Source: Pelodictyon phaeoclathratiforme BU-1 (GTDB lineage Bacteria > Bacteroidota > Chlorobiia > Chlorobiales > Chlorobiaceae). From it: DNA of 64,000 nucleotides. The translations under genes were made by a program, and so were the position numbers. Position 1 is the stretch's first letter, and each line of letters begins with the position of its first letter. The notes beneath the pieces are model-generated. The model was not told the origin of the DNA, did no database searches, and saw only the letters and a program-made list of their open reading frames with translations. The DNA is taken from NCBI RefSeq assembly GCF_000020645.1, contig NC_011060.1:1812501-1876500 (forward strand). The letters run 5' to 3'. Positions 24,679 through 33,932 of the stretch are shown here, piece by piece.

Positions 24679-25963
24679 CGATCAGTGTTTGTGATGAGTT
24701 GATAAGGGCATCAATATGTTTGAGCTCATTTTTCCGTACTCTGAAGGTCAGCTCAACCTCCTCATCAACATGGCGTTTATCGATAACTTCAGTATGTTCG
24801 TAGAGCCAGGTGATCAATTTATAATTGGAGACATGCACGCTGATTTTGCGTTCGGAGTAATCACGGGCAACCTGCTGGCCAATCATCTCCTTGAGAAGTG
24901 AAAGATTGAGTCCCCGCCTGGCAGAAATAAAAACTGCATCTGGATATTTCTCGCTCATTGTTCGAAGGATCGAGGGATCTTCGAGGGCGTCAATCTTGTT
25001 GAAAACATCAATGATGTTGTCGTGCCCGACACCGATCTCCTTGAGGGTATCACGTACAATCTGCATCTGATCCTCAAAACCGGGATGGCTGATATCAATC
25101 ACATGGAGCAGGAAGTCGGCCTGAAGTACCTCGTCAAGGGTCGATTTGAAACTCTCGACAAGCGTATGCGGAAGTTTGCGGATAAAACCAACCGTATCCG
25201 AAAGCAGCACAAGCTTGTTGATGTTCAGTTCAAGACGGCGGGTTTTGGTATCGAGCGTTGCAAAGAGCCTGTTTTCGGCAAAAGCCTCAGCCTCGGGGCA
25301 GAGGGCATTCATCAGGGTTGATTTGCCTGCATTGGTATAGCCCACAAGAGAGACTCTCGGCACCGTCTGCCGTCCGCGAGTCTGGGTATCGTGCTGCAGC
25401 GATACCTCCCGAAGCTTCTTTTTCAGCAGGGCGATCCGGTTGCGAACCAGACGACGGTCAGTCTCGATCTGGGTTTCACCAGGGCCTTTGTTACCAATTC
25501 CTCCCTTCTGTTTCGAGAGGTGAGTCCACTGCCCGGAAAGACGGGGAAGCATGTATTCGAGCTGGGCAAGTTCGACCTGCATCTTTGCCTGGGCCGATTG
25601 AGCCCTTATGGCAAAGATCTGCAGGATAAGCCCGGTACGGTCAATAACCTTGCATTCGAGTGACTTTTCAAGGTTTCTTGCTTGGGCGGGGGAAAGATCG
25701 TCATCAAAAATGACAAGATCTATCTCCTTCTCCTTGACAAAAAGTACCAATTCCTCAACCTTCCCTTTTCCGATACAGTAGGCTGGGTCGCGCAGTTTTT
25801 TGTCCTGTATAAACGATTCCACCGTATCGGCTCCGGCGGTATCGGCAAGAAAAGCAAGCTCGTCGAGATATTCCTCAACAAGGGAACGGGGTATTTCAGG
25901 GGGGGAACAGAGTCCGACAAGAACGGCCTTTTCCCTTCTATTTTCAGAAGTAACAGTATTCAA
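24659..25963 (-). CDS. hflX: Ribosome-associated GTPase HflX
   Basis: 434 residues. N-terminal HflX domain with DLVIFDDDLSPAQARNLE and the linker GPGETQIETDRRLVRNRIA, then a G domain: G1 GYTNAGKSTLMNAL, G3 DTVGFIRKLPHTLVESF, G4 NKID, and G5 SARRG. HflX splits stalled or stressed ribosomes. It is followed by ybeY with a 20-bp overlap, which suggests a ribosome-maintenance operon. Confidence 0.9.
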   Translation of the reverse strand: MNTVTSENRREKAVLVGLCSPPEIPRSLVEEYLDELAFLADTAGADTVESFIQDKKLRDPAYCIGKGKVEELVLFVKEKEIDLVIFDDDLSPAQARNLEKSLECKVIDRTGLILQIFAIRAQSAQAKMQVELAQLEYMLPRLSGQWTHLSKQKGGIGNKGPGETQIETDRRLVRNRIALLKKKLREVSLQHDTQTRGRQTVPRVSLVGYTNAGKSTLMNALCPEAEAFAENRLFATLDTKTRRLELNINKLVLLSDTVGFIRKLPHTLVESFKSTLDEVLQADFLLHVIDISHPGFEDQMQIVRDTLKEIGVGHDNIIDVFNKIDALEDPSILRTMSEKYPDAVFISARRGLNLSLLKEMIGQQVARDYSERKISVHVSNYKLITWLYEHTEVIDKRHVDEEVELTFRVRKNELKHIDALINSSQTLIDDAANP

Positions 25964-26174
25964 CAGGGCAGTAGTAAATTACGTAAGCATTTGAATGATA
26001 AAGAGCTGCAACTTGGCATGTTGCTATATTACAACCATTGTTTTATCTTGACAGCTCATTCTTGTAAACGCACCAATACCCTAAAAAGGTACACATTTTT
26101 GCTTTCACCCCATACCGCAATCGGGTAAAAAAGCTGTGACGACCAGAACAGGCTAATATAAGTGAGCATGGCAG

Positions 26175-27107
26175 ATGAATCACAACGATAACCCAAACAG
26201 TACAGGCACGAAGACCGAAAAGCTGATAACGCTTGAAGATGCCTATAGCTACTGTCGGCAGATTTCACAGCATCATGCAAAAACCTTCTATCTTGCAAGT
26301 ATGTTTCTGCCAAAAAAACAGCAGAAACCGATTTTCGCCATCTACGCATTGCTGCGCACGGTTGATGACGTTGTCGATATGGCCGAGGTTAAACTGAACA
26401 ACGGCCTGATTACCAGCGAAGAGATCCAGAGGATACTTGAAGAGTGGAAATCAAAGCTTACAGCGTGCTACGGCGGCAAAACCGGCAATGACCCCATCAT
26501 GATTGCCTGGCACGATACCCTGAAAAGCTATTCGATCCCGATAGAACTCCCGCTCGACCTGATGGATGGCGTTGCCATGGATATCGAGTTCAAGCCATTC
26601 GAGACCTTCGATGACCTCTACGTCTACTGTTACAAAGTTGCCGCCGTCGTCGGGCTGATGACCTCCGAAATATTTGGCTACAGCGACAAACGGGCACTTG
26701 AACATGCCATAGAGCTTGGCATTGCCATGCAGTTGACCAACATCCTGCGCGACATTGGCGAAGATGTTGACCGTGGCAGAATCTACCTTCCGCTTGAGGA
26801 TCTGCGCCGTTTCAACTATTCGAAAGAGGAGATGATGCAGAAAAAAATAAACGACAACTTTCTCAATCTGATGAAGTTTCAGATCGAACGGGCAAGAGGT
26901 TACTACCGCTCCTCCGACAAAGGAATCCCCATGCTTGAAAAAGAGAGCCGCTTTGGTGTCGCCATCAGCAGCGTCAACTATGGCAATATTTTAACCGCCA
27001 TTGAGAAAAACCAGTACGATGTCTTTTCAACAAGGGCCTATCGCTCTTTTTTTCAGAAAATCAGCACCATACCCTACGTCTGGCTGAAAACCCGTTCAGG
27101 CTCGTGA
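26175..27107 (+). CDS. crtB: Phytoene synthase
   Basis: 310 residues. Joins two geranylgeranyl diphosphates to phytoene, the first committed step of carotenoid synthesis. Seen are [12 protein letters not shown], the first Asp-rich motif RTVDDVVD, the substrate loop VAAVVGLM, and the second Asp-rich motif [20 protein letters not shown]. These are shared with squalene synthases, but length, motif spacing and the crtQ gene at 56.7 kb favour phytoene synthase. It stands alone, 127 bp before lysS. Confidence 0.85.
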   Translation: MNHNDNPNSTGTKTEKLITLEDAYSYCRQISQHHAKTFYLASMFLPKKQQKPIFAIYALLRTVDDVVDMAEVKLNNGLITSEEIQRILEEWKSKLTACYGGKTGNDPIMIAWHDTLKSYSIPIELPLDLMDGVAMDIEFKPFETFDDLYVYCYKVAAVVGLMTSEIFGYSDKRALEHAIELGIAMQLTNILRDIGEDVDRGRIYLPLEDLRRFNYSKEEMMQKKINDNFLNLMKFQIERARGYYRSSDKGIPMLEKESRFGVAISSVNYGNILTAIEKNQYDVFSTRAYRSFFQKISTIPYVWLKTRSGS

Positions 27108-27234
27108 ACAGCAGCAGCCAAATCTTGCACAAAAAAGTACCCTCAGTGATTCAGAGACAAATGAGCCATTGAGCATCAAATCAGAGTTGACCCTATTTTT
27201 TCATTTTACAGAATTCCACAGGCTACCGACCATC

Positions 27235-28770
27235 ATGCATACAGAGAAGGATCCGAACAAGAATACCCCGGAACAGCAAACCCCGATTTCGCTGAACGAC
27301 CAGATGCAGCGCCGTCTTGAAGAGCGCCAGCAGCTTATGGAGGCAGGAGTCAACCCCTATCCCACCCATTTTGAGGTCACCCACTCCTCCGGTGAGATTA
27401 TTGCAAATTTCGTAGAGGAGGCCAAAACGCCGGTCTCTGTGGCCGGACGCATCATGACCATCCGCAAGATGGGCAAAGCCTCCTTTTTCCACCTTCAGGA
27501 CTCCGCAGGCCGCATCCAGATCTACATGAAAAAGGATGAAGTTGGCGACGCCACCTACGACACCTTCAAACTGCTCGACATCGGCGATATCATCGGCATC
27601 AAGGGCTTTACCTTCAAAACCAGAACCGGCGAAATCTCCGTCCATGCCGAATCGCTGGAACTGCTCACCAAATCGCTGCGCCCTATACCCGTCGCCAAAG
27701 AGAAAGAGGTTGATGGCGAAAAGGTTGTTTTTGACGCCTTCAGCGACAAGGAGCTTCGTTACCGCCAGCGCTATGTTGACCTCATCGTCAATCCGGAGGT
27801 CAAAGAGACGTTTATCAAACGGAGCGCCATCGTCTCCTTCATGCGCAACGCTTTTACCGGCAAGGGATGGCTCGAGGTTGAAACGCCGATTCTGCAACCC
27901 ATCTACGGCGGCGCAGCGGCTCGTCCCTTTACGACGCACCATAATGCGCTCGACATGCAGCTCTACCTGCGCATTGCCAACGAACTCTACCTCAAGCGGC
28001 TCATCGTCGGCGGCTTTGACGGCGTCTTTGAGTTTGCCAAGGATTTCCGCAACGAAGGGATCGACCGCTTCCACAACCCTGAGTTCACCCAGGTTGAACT
28101 CTACGTTGCCTACAAGGATTACAACTGGATGATGGAAATGGTCGAAGAGCTCTTCAGCCAGACCGCTTTGGCCGTCAACAAGAGCGAAGTGACCACCTTT
28201 CTCGGCAACGAAATCAGCCTCAAGCCCCCTTTCCGCCGCCTGAGTATCATCGACGCCATTACCGAATACACCGGCCAGAATATTGCAGGACAATCCGAAG
28301 AGCAACTGCGCTACACCGCAAAGGATCTCGGCCTTGAACTCGACCCCAAAATCAGCAGCGGCAAGATCATCGATGAAATTTTCGGCGAATTTGTGGAGCC
28401 CAAGCTCATTCAGCCAACCTTCATCATCGACTACCCCACCGAGATGTCGCCCCTTGCCAAGGAGCACCCCTCACAACCCGGCATTGTTGAGCGCTTTGAG
28501 CTGATCATCGGCGGTAAAGAGGTCTGCAACTCCTTCTCCGAACTCAACGACCCCGTCATCCAGCGCGAAAGGCTCGAATCGCAGGCAAAACTGCGCCAGC
28601 GCGGCGACGAAGAGGCCATGATTGTTGACGAGGATTTCCTCCGCGCCATCGAATACGGCATGCCTCCATGCGCTGGCATCGGCATTGGCATTGACCGCCT
28701 CGTCATGATTCTGACCGGGCAGGACTCCATCAGGGAGGTTATTTTCTTCCCGCATTTGAAACCGGAGTAG
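27235..28770 (+). CDS. lysS: Lysyl-tRNA synthetase, class II
   Basis: About 511 residues. OB-fold anticodon-binding domain with [20 protein letters not shown], then class II motifs: motif 1 region [20 protein letters not shown], motif 2 [18 protein letters not shown], motif 3 [15 protein letters not shown] start at ATG 27235 ([10 protein letters not shown]); a possible TTG upstream adds an unlikely hydrophobic leader. A 414-codon antisense frame within it is a shadow. Confidence 0.95.
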   Translation: MHTEKDPNKNTPEQQTPISLNDQMQRRLEERQQLMEAGVNPYPTHFEVTHSSGEIIANFVEEAKTPVSVAGRIMTIRKMGKASFFHLQDSAGRIQIYMKKDEVGDATYDTFKLLDIGDIIGIKGFTFKTRTGEISVHAESLELLTKSLRPIPVAKEKEVDGEKVVFDAFSDKELRYRQRYVDLIVNPEVKETFIKRSAIVSFMRNAFTGKGWLEVETPILQPIYGGAAARPFTTHHNALDMQLYLRIANELYLKRLIVGGFDGVFEFAKDFRNEGIDRFHNPEFTQVELYVAYKDYNWMMEMVEELFSQTALAVNKSEVTTFLGNEISLKPPFRRLSIIDAITEYTGQNIAGQSEEQLRYTAKDLGLELDPKISSGKIIDEIFGEFVEPKLIQPTFIIDYPTEMSPLAKEHPSQPGIVERFELIIGGKEVCNSFSELNDPVIQRERLESQAKLRQRGDEEAMIVDEDFLRAIEYGMPPCAGIGIGIDRLVMILTGQDSIREVIFFPHLKPE

Positions 28771-28774
28771 GCGC

Positions 28775-29197
28775 ATGACACTTGATCTGAGCAGCCTGAT
28801 AAAAGCGATTGCCTCACTCGAAAAGTCGATCAACAGTTATCAGGTATGCGCCGCAAACAGTACGCTGACCAAAGAGGATATTGAGACCGTCAAGGCCGGA
28901 GTGATACAGAACTTTGAAGTTGCCTATGAGCAGTGCTGGAAGTTCATGAAGCGCTGGATTGAGCAAAATGTCAGTGCCGGTGTGGTTGATGGGGTAACTC
29001 GCCGTGAGTTGTTCCGGGTCAGTGCCGAGAACCGGCTTCTTGATGATGTAGCATTATGGATGGAGTTTCATCAGTCGAGAAACCTCACCTCTCACACTTA
29101 TGATTCCAATAATGCCGATCACGCCTTTGGTTCGGCATTACTCTTTATTGGTGCGGCCAAAGAGTTTCTTGCGCGACTGGAGAGCAGGAATGATTGA
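28775..29197 (+). CDS. HEPN-domain toxin/substrate-binding subunit (HI0074-like)
   Basis: 140-residue HEPN protein of the nucleotidyltransferase-substrate-binding family. The RNLTSH motif (Rx4H) is the RNase active site of HEPN toxins; helices such as FEVAYEQCWKFMKRWIEQN surround it. It overlaps the MNT gene by 8 bp. In HEPN/MNT modules the MNT partner neutralises HEPN, in some cases by AMP transfer. The pair lies 4 bp after lysS. Confidence 0.85.
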   Translation: MTLDLSSLIKAIASLEKSINSYQVCAANSTLTKEDIETVKAGVIQNFEVAYEQCWKFMKRWIEQNVSAGVVDGVTRRELFRVSAENRLLDDVALWMEFHQSRNLTSHTYDSNNADHAFGSALLFIGAAKEFLARLESRND

Positions 29198-29510
29198 TGT
29201 CGCACCGGAGCATCTTGAAATGGTGCTCACTCTTCTGTCTAACTACCTCCCCGATTGTGAAGTGCGGGCTTTTGGCTCCCGCTTCAGCGGAACAGCAAAG
29301 CCTTATTCCGATCTTGATTTGGCTGTAATCGGGCAAAACAGGCTCGACTGGCGAATTCTTGCCGAGCTGAAAGAGGCTTTTCAGGAGTCGGAACTCCCCT
29401 TCCGGGTCGATCTGCTCGACTGGAATACAATTTCGGATGAATTTCGTGCCGTTATCGAAAAAAGCGGGTATGAAGTGATTTCCGGGAAATCGTCTGGTTT
29501 TGGTGCTTGA
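29190..29510 (+). CDS. Minimal nucleotidyltransferase antitoxin (MNT)
   Basis: 106 residues. FGSRFSGTAKPYSDLDLAVIG carries the GS-x10-DxD catalytic motif of DNA-polymerase-beta-type nucleotidyltransferases; the third acid is in FRVDLLDW. Start at ATG 29190, overlapping the HEPN stop by 8 bp. It is the usual antitoxin to HEPN. Confidence 0.87.
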   Translation: MIDVAPEHLEMVLTLLSNYLPDCEVRAFGSRFSGTAKPYSDLDLAVIGQNRLDWRILAELKEAFQESELPFRVDLLDWNTISDEFRAVIEKSGYEVISGKSSGFGA

Positions 29511-29614
29511 AACCGGCAGAGGGTGCTTTTTTTGCCGTAATAGTGTACCTTACGGAATGATGCTTTTGTGCGAAAAAAGTGTGCACTGAGAACCAATGAA
29601 AAAACGCCTTGATC

Positions 29615-29845
29615 ATGAATACCGCCACGTTTGAAAGCAAATTGCTGCCGGACGGTCATCTCTATTGTCCAAAGGAATTTGGTCAAAAGAAAAATGTCCG
29701 GTTCAAGGTGATTGTCATCTTTGATGAGAGAAATGAAACAGAAGCCTCTGAATTCGACACAGAGCTTGCGGCTCTCAACGATAATGCAACGGAGTTTCTT
29801 TCCAGAGAAGAACTCAGTTACTATTTGGGTCTGAAGGAGTTATGA
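29615..29845 (+). CDS. Antitoxin of the MazF-like pair
   Basis: 76 residues, beginning MNTATFESKLLPDGHLYCPK and ending FLSREELSYYLGLKEL. The start resembles small beta-strand antitoxins (KLLPDGHLYCPKEF), the acidic tail fits toxin binding. The stop overlaps the next start (ATGA). Identified by position more than by sequence. Confidence 0.7.
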   Translation: MNTATFESKLLPDGHLYCPKEFGQKKNVRFKVIVIFDERNETEASEFDTELAALNDNATEFLSREELSYYLGLKEL

Positions 29846-30189
29846 AAACCTTTCAATGTGCTCAGATATGGCTGGTAAATTTTGATCCAAGCTTTGGACA
29901 CGAATACCAGAAAATCCGGCCCGCTCTTATTATTCAGCACGAGGATTATATTGCATCAGGAAATTTACTGACGGTTATTCCGATTTCATCGCAAATAGTC
30001 AATCCGTCGGAACTTGATATTCTGATAACAGCAAATTCCCGGAACAGACTCATGAAAAATTCTCTTCTCAAAACGAAACAGATCAGTTCTTTCGACAAAA
30101 AACGATTTATCAAACTTATCGGAAGAGCTGACTCAGAGATAATGGCGAAAATGAACAGCCATCTGCAGCGTTTTATTTGTGGGAAATAG
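29842..30189 (+). CDS. MazF/PemK-family endoribonuclease toxin
   Basis: 115 residues. QIWLVNFDPSFGHEYQKIRPALIIQ is the PemK/MazF start (parts: IWLVNFDPSFG, KIRPALIIQ) with the catalytic Arg, then LLTVIPISSQ and KTKQISSFDKKRF. These toxins cut mRNA at specific short sequences. It overlaps its antitoxin by 4 bp. Confidence 0.87.
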   Translation: MKTFQCAQIWLVNFDPSFGHEYQKIRPALIIQHEDYIASGNLLTVIPISSQIVNPSELDILITANSRNRLMKNSLLKTKQISSFDKKRFIKLIGRADSEIMAKMNSHLQRFICGK

Positions 30190-30309
30190 CGCATTTTTTT
30201 CAGCTCTTCATCAGGTCAGTGCCTGCATATCTTACAGATCATTGAACATCGCGACGATAGGTTCTAAGCTTTTTTTTACAGATTGCCAGTATGCAGCCAA
30301 ACGGTTAAG

Positions 30310-30605
30310 CTACCGAGCGGAAAGCTGAAGGCATGCAGTGCCTGTGATAAGCGGTTTTTTGGCTCCAAACGTCTGCCCACCTGCGGTGGGCAGACGAAAA
30401 CGTTTCCCTGTCTTTGCCGAGAGCCATTTGCAGTACGCTACTGCATCATTCCAGCTCACATGCAACACCGGATGATTCTCTTCGCTCTGAGGCCATACAC
30501 TGCCCGATACTCCACAACGCCAGTTTACTCCATCCGCTCGTTTCACTTCACCATTGGTGAAAATAACGCTGAAACCAGCTTTATCGGCATCTGTCCGGTA
30601 CCCCG
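30310..30605 (-). pseudogene. Formylglycine-generating-enzyme-like (SUMF1) fragment
   Basis: Reads YRTDADKAGFSVIFTNGEV, VNWRCGVSGS, HPVLHVSWNDAVAYCKWLSA and KTGKRFRLPT, the central part of FGE-sulfatase domain proteins. The family continues RLPTEAEWEYAARGG, but here the sequence turns into an inverted copy of itself at 30370-30396 and then into unrelated bases. Both ends are lost. The remaining 30190-30897 gap holds the two relics listed next and otherwise nothing I recognise. Confidence 0.78.
30370..30396. repeat. Perfect 12-bp palindrome at a gene-fragment junction
   Basis: CGTCTGCCCACC (30370-30381), TGC spacer, GGTGGGCAGACG (30385-30396). One arm encodes the natural FRLPT codons of the FGE-like fragment on the minus strand; the other is its exact inverse, placed where homology ends. 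This suggests a strand-switching repair event. Confidence 0.8.
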
Positions 30606-30607
30606 AT

Positions 30608-30692
30608 GCTCCCCATAATCCTTGCCGTTTCAGTCAGAGCTACGATGATGCGCTGATAGTGGCGAATTTCCCCGAAAGCTGGTCTACAAAAC
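30608..30692 (-). pseudogene. C-terminal scrap of a type ISP/Eco57I-like R-M enzyme (copy 1)
   Basis: Frame reads FGEIRHYQRIIVALTETARIM, in parts IRHYQRIIVALTETARIM, matching the C-terminal helix of adenine-specific type ISP-like restriction-methylation enzymes. It is fused to the FGE-like fragment. A longer copy of the same region lies at 31457-31645. Confidence 0.55.
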
Positions 30693-30897
30693 CTTAACCG
30701 TTGAAACTCATCCACGCTTTGAAAGAGGCAAAAAACTTGCGATATTCGTTCAGTAACAGTTCACTGCCGAACAGTTATATCGCAGAACTACTTATACTAA
30801 ATTGGCGTACTGTGTTTCTGGTTCCTGATCCAGAACGCAGAAACGGTTGCTATAAGTTGAAGAACCCAACGCATAGCCCATTTTGGAGAAAAAGATT

Positions 30898-31098
30898 ATG
30901 ATGAACACTCAAGAACTTAAAACAACCGTATCAAAACTTTCGCCGGATCAACTTTTACAGTTTGCAGAGTGGTTCGAAGAGTTTCTGGCTGACCAGTGGG
31001 ATAAAAAAATCGAATCCGATATTACAACAGGTCGCCTTGATGCACTTGGGAAACAGGCCGACAATGAATTTCTGGCTGGTCGAGCAAAACCGCTGTGA
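30898..31098 (+). CDS. Antitoxin of a ParE-like pair
   Basis: 66 residues: MNTQELKTTVSKLSPDQLLQ, FAEWFEEFLADQWDKKIESD and a tail NEFLAGRAKPL. The layout is that of small antitoxins paired with ParE/RelE toxins (helix with WD/QWD then a Leu-rich tail). Start is taken at ATG 30898; an in-frame start at 30883 exists. The TGA overlaps the GTG of the next gene. Confidence 0.72.
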   Translation: MMNTQELKTTVSKLSPDQLLQFAEWFEEFLADQWDKKIESDITTGRLDALGKQADNEFLAGRAKPL

Positions 31099-31358
31099 AT
31101 CATTTTACCATATCGGAATTTTGGTTCCATTACCAACAACTCCCCAAAGATATCCGTAATTTAGCAGATAAAAATTTTGAGCTGCTTCGAAGTAACCCGT
31201 GCCATCCATCGGTACGATTAAAAAAAGTCGGGAATTTTTGGTCAGCACGTATCGGATTACTTTACCGTGCATTAGCAAAAGAAAGAGCTGAGGGTCTTGT
31301 ATGGTTTTGGATAGGTTCACATCATCATTATGACGAAATAATCGAATCAAAAGAATAA
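31095..31358 (+). CDS. RelE/ParE-like toxin, GTG start
   Basis: 87 residues. FWFHYQQLPKDIRNLADKNF, SVRLKKVGNFWSARIGLLYRALA and a WFWIGSHHHYDEII end follow the short ParE/RelE-like type. The GTG at 31095 overlaps the antitoxin TGA, as in other pairs here. The closing GSHHxYD is typical. Confidence 0.8.
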   Translation: MNHFTISEFWFHYQQLPKDIRNLADKNFELLRSNPCHPSVRLKKVGNFWSARIGLLYRALAKERAEGLVWFWIGSHHHYDEIIESKE

Positions 31359-31456
31359 CAAACGCTGCCGCAGAATGCGGGTTTGGGTAAACAGGCTCAG
31401 CTTGTCGATATGTAAATGTTGTCATTTCTTGTTGCTTTTTGAACACCGAATACAAA

Positions 31457-31645
31457 TTACTCCACACCAACCATATCAATCTCCCGCATAATTCTCTCTG
31501 TCTCCGTCAGTGCTTCGATGATGCGCTGGTAATGGCGGACATCCTCAAAGCTGAGCACTCTCCCCTTCCGGTCTTTGAGCCACTTTTGTGCGGGCTGATA
31601 ACCGCCGATGTAGAACTCCCATACTGCCGATGGGACACCATCGAA
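31457..31645 (-). pseudogene. C-terminal relic of a type ISP-like R-M enzyme (copy 2)
   Basis: About 62 codons ending in a natural stop: VPSAVWEFYIGGYQPAQKWL, KDRKGRVLSFEDVRHYQRII, EALTETERIMREID. That is the well-conserved end of type ISP/Eco57I-like methylase-nucleases. The remaining >800 codons are missing. Its 5' side is joined to a truncated DUF488 gene facing the other way. Confidence 0.75.
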
Positions 31646-32085
31646 TCAAATATGTTTTTTTGGGGCGTCAGTTGGGTGCCCGAAGCGAAGATCCTGCATG
31701 TTATGAAAAAGGCCGGGTTCAGTATCCGCGTTTGGCCAAGACTCCCCTTTTTTTGGAGGGTATTGAAAGGATAATGCGAGGCGCTGATGCATATCGAATT
31801 ACCCTGATGTGTGCAGAGAAAGATCCCATTGAGTGTCACAGAGCGCTGCTGGTGTCACGCAAGCTTTTTGAGCTGGGGATTCCAGTCAACCATATTCTGC
31901 ATGATGGAGCCATTCAGACTCACGAAGAGTTGGAATCTCGCTTGCTTTCGATGTGCAATCTCCCTGATGGGGATATGTTTACGAGCCGTGATGAATTTAT
32001 TGCACAAGCGTATTCCATTCAAGGAAATCGTGTGGCATATCAGGATGAAGTCATGGCTGAACAGAAAAAAGTTCTCCAATCATGA
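31640..32085 (+). pseudogene. N-terminally truncated DUF488 protein
   Basis: The frame from ~31640 reads IKYVFLGRQLGARSEDPACY, LMCAEKDPIECHRALLVSRKL and onward to a normal end, the DUF488 pattern with the CxExxxxCHR motif. The first ~55 residues of the family (TIGHS...VDVR) are absent, replaced by the R-M relic. Open frame starts at ATG 31588 inside the relic, so a chimeric protein is conceivable. The stop overlaps the next DUF488 gene by 4 bp, so the pair was an operon. Confidence 0.72.
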
Positions 32086-32516
32086 AGATTTTTACCATCG
32101 GCTTTACACAGAAAAGCGCAGAGCAATTTTTCAACCATTTGAAGCAGCCTGGTTTGACAAGAGTTATTGATATTCGGCTTAACAATGTTTCTCAATTAGC
32201 CGGATTTACGAAGATGAAAGACTTGCAGTTTTTCCTCCGTGAAATCAATAACCTTGATTACGTTCACCTGCCAGAATTGGCGCCGACCAAAGAGATTCTT
32301 GATGGCTACAAGAAAAATGGCGGCGATTGGAAGAGTTATGAAAAGCAATTCTTGTCATTGATGGCGACACGTCGCGTTGAGAATCTTGTCAAAAAAGATC
32401 TGATTGATGGCGGCTGCCTTCTCTGCAGCGAGGTCACACCTGAGCACTGCCATCGACGGCTGGTCGCCGAATATTTCCGTGACAAATGGGGCTATGTGGA
32501 AATTGTTCATTTGTAG
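32082..32516 (+). CDS. DUF488 family protein
   Basis: 144 residues, complete: MKIFTIGFTQKSAEQFFNHL, VIDIRLNNVSQLAGF, and LLCSEVTPEHCHRRLVAEYF with the CxExxxxCHR motif. DUF488 proteins are of uncertain function; a nucleic-acid-related role has been proposed. Two different DUF488 genes in tandem is a recurrent arrangement. Coupled by a 4-bp overlap to the truncated member. Confidence 0.82.
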   Translation: MKIFTIGFTQKSAEQFFNHLKQPGLTRVIDIRLNNVSQLAGFTKMKDLQFFLREINNLDYVHLPELAPTKEILDGYKKNGGDWKSYEKQFLSLMATRRVENLVKKDLIDGGCLLCSEVTPEHCHRRLVAEYFRDKWGYVEIVHL

Positions 32517-32610
32517 GCACCGGATAAAACGAATCACGCAGAGCTACACAAAAAGTCGCGCAATTTACTCGGCTGGGGTGATGTTCGGTTCTTCAATAAC
32601 ACAAAAAAAT

Positions 32611-32799
32611 TCATGCGGCTACCGTCGATAAAGCATAGACCTTTTTCGCGTAGGTACTGGCCGCTGCAACGTCACCCGACTTGAGTGCTTCTCTTACCCG
32701 ATCGAGTTTTAAGGCGTCATCAAGGCTGATATACGGTGCCCAGCCATCCTCAGAATCAATGATCTCAATTTCGACTTCTGGCGGCGTAGTTACCTGCAT
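32611..32799 (-). CDS. Small antitoxin-like protein, unpaired
   Basis: 62 residues: MQVTTPPEVEIEIIDSEDGW, APYISLDDALKLDRVREALK, and a C-terminal YAKKVYAL segment. The mix of acidic strand and helix resembles small antitoxins that go with mRNA interferases. No toxin gene follows in the same direction (minus strand, below 32611); the next gene is DUF488 on the plus strand. Start at the second ATG (32799). Confidence 0.5.
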   Translation of the reverse strand: MQVTTPPEVEIEIIDSEDGWAPYISLDDALKLDRVREALKSGDVAAASTYAKKVYALSTVAA

Positions 32800-32934
32800 G
32801 AACAAACTTTGTATGTTTTCTGGTATTCATTTTTTCCTCCTGGTGAAATTATCGGCCCACTTTTCATGATCTGGACGATAAGCAGTTATAAGCATGGCTG
32901 GAGATACGTTACCTCGGATAATTCACGAGATAAC

Positions 32935-33075
32935 TCACGAGCGGTGAATGAACGGCTGGCAGTGTTGTGATAGCAGTTTTTTTGCTTCGAACGCCATTTT
33001 TTCCGGATTCTTTTTTTTCAGGCAAAATTGCCGAAGCGAGAGAAGCGTGTTGTCGATGGTGTAATACTATTTGGT
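32935..33075 (-). pseudogene. Unidentified protein C-terminal relic
   Basis: A start-less frame reads TIDNTLLSLRQFCLKKKNPE, KMAFEAKKLLSQHCQPFIHR and stop. Its last part resembles the end of the frame at 30310-30372 (TFGAKKPLITGTACLQLSAR, stop), with similar DNA. So a piece of one unknown gene occurs twice in this stretch. No family recognised. The rest of 32800-33125 shows nothing else. Confidence 0.35.
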
Positions 33076-33125
33076 AAACAATATTATTTTTGGTAAGGTA
33101 TTCTTACTCCATTACTATTCTTGAT

Positions 33126-33362
33126 ATGAATGCCATGTTAGCCAAACTTACCAGCAAAAATCAGTTGACCTTGCCAAAGTCTATTGTAACCTCAATTCCT
33201 AAAACAGATTACTTTGAAGTGGAAGTTGAGAATGGTCGCATCATGCTTACGCCTGTGCGTATGCAGCAGGCAGATGCAGTGCGTGCCAAATTAGATGCTT
33301 TGGGTATTAATGACCAGGATGTTCTGGATGCAATAGAGTGGGCAAGAAAAAGTCAGCCGTGA
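33126..33362 (+). CDS. AbrB/SpoVT-type antitoxin
   Basis: About 78 residues: MLAKLTSKNQLTLPKSIVTS and DYFEVEVENGRIMLTPVRMQ are the swapped-hairpin DNA-binding fold; a helical tail (DAVRAKLDALGINDQDVLDA) should bind the toxin. Start ATG 33126 or 33135. Upstream at 33069-33097 lie two TTTGGTAA repeats in an AT-rich tract, perhaps its own operator. The TGA overlaps the GTG of the PIN gene. Confidence 0.82.
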   Translation: MNAMLAKLTSKNQLTLPKSIVTSIPKTDYFEVEVENGRIMLTPVRMQQADAVRAKLDALGINDQDVLDAIEWARKSQP

Positions 33363-33781
33363 GCTATCGCATAGTGCTTGATACGAACTGCATTATTTTC
33401 GCATTGATATTTTCACGCCAGAAAATGTCGTGGTTGCGTCACAACTGGCAGTCCGGGGCTATCATCCCGTTAGTCAGCAAGGAAACGGCCAGCGAACTCT
33501 TGAGAGTGTTGGCCTATCCAAAATTCAAGCTCACAAAAACGGAGCAATTGGTACTACTGGCTGATTTTCTGCCTTACGCTGAAACGGTCACTTCGCTTGA
33601 GGTACCAGTTGACTTACCTGTAATTCGAGATACAGCAGATCAAATGTTTTTAACGTTAGCCGTATTTGGCAAGGCGGATGCTTTAGTAACTGGTGATAAC
33701 GACCTGCTTATTATTAAGGATCTCTTTAAAACTCCGCCAATTATGTCGCTCAGTGAATTTGAGCAATGGCAAAAAAGCTGA
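33359..33781 (+). CDS. PIN-family toxin (COG1569-like)
   Basis: 140 residues from GTG 33359. PIN acids: IVLDTNCIIFALIFS, a SKETASELLRVLAYPKF glutamate, DTADQMFLTLAV and ALVTGDNDLL. This is the 'putative toxin component, PIN family' group that accompanies AbrB antitoxins. The upstream in-frame start (33338) would overlap the antitoxin by 25 bp, so I prefer GTGA. Confidence 0.82.
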   Translation: MSYRIVLDTNCIIFALIFSRQKMSWLRHNWQSGAIIPLVSKETASELLRVLAYPKFKLTKTEQLVLLADFLPYAETVTSLEVPVDLPVIRDTADQMFLTLAVFGKADALVTGDNDLLIIKDLFKTPPIMSLSEFEQWQKS

Positions 33782-33932
33782 AATAAAGATTTCGCTGGTT
33801 GCGTTCATGCTTTTTTGTTTATTTTTGCTGAAACCGACCGGTAATTATGGGGGGGGAAGGGGCAGATATTCAGTTCCAGAGTTGAAGTTATAATCGGAAA
33901 ACAGTCCTGTTCCATCGCGTTATCTATCCCCA

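Noticed and set aside
27223..28467. A 414-codon open frame antisense to lysS
   Set aside because: It mirrors lysS codon by codon (third-position bias of the sense gene keeps it open) and shows no family motif.
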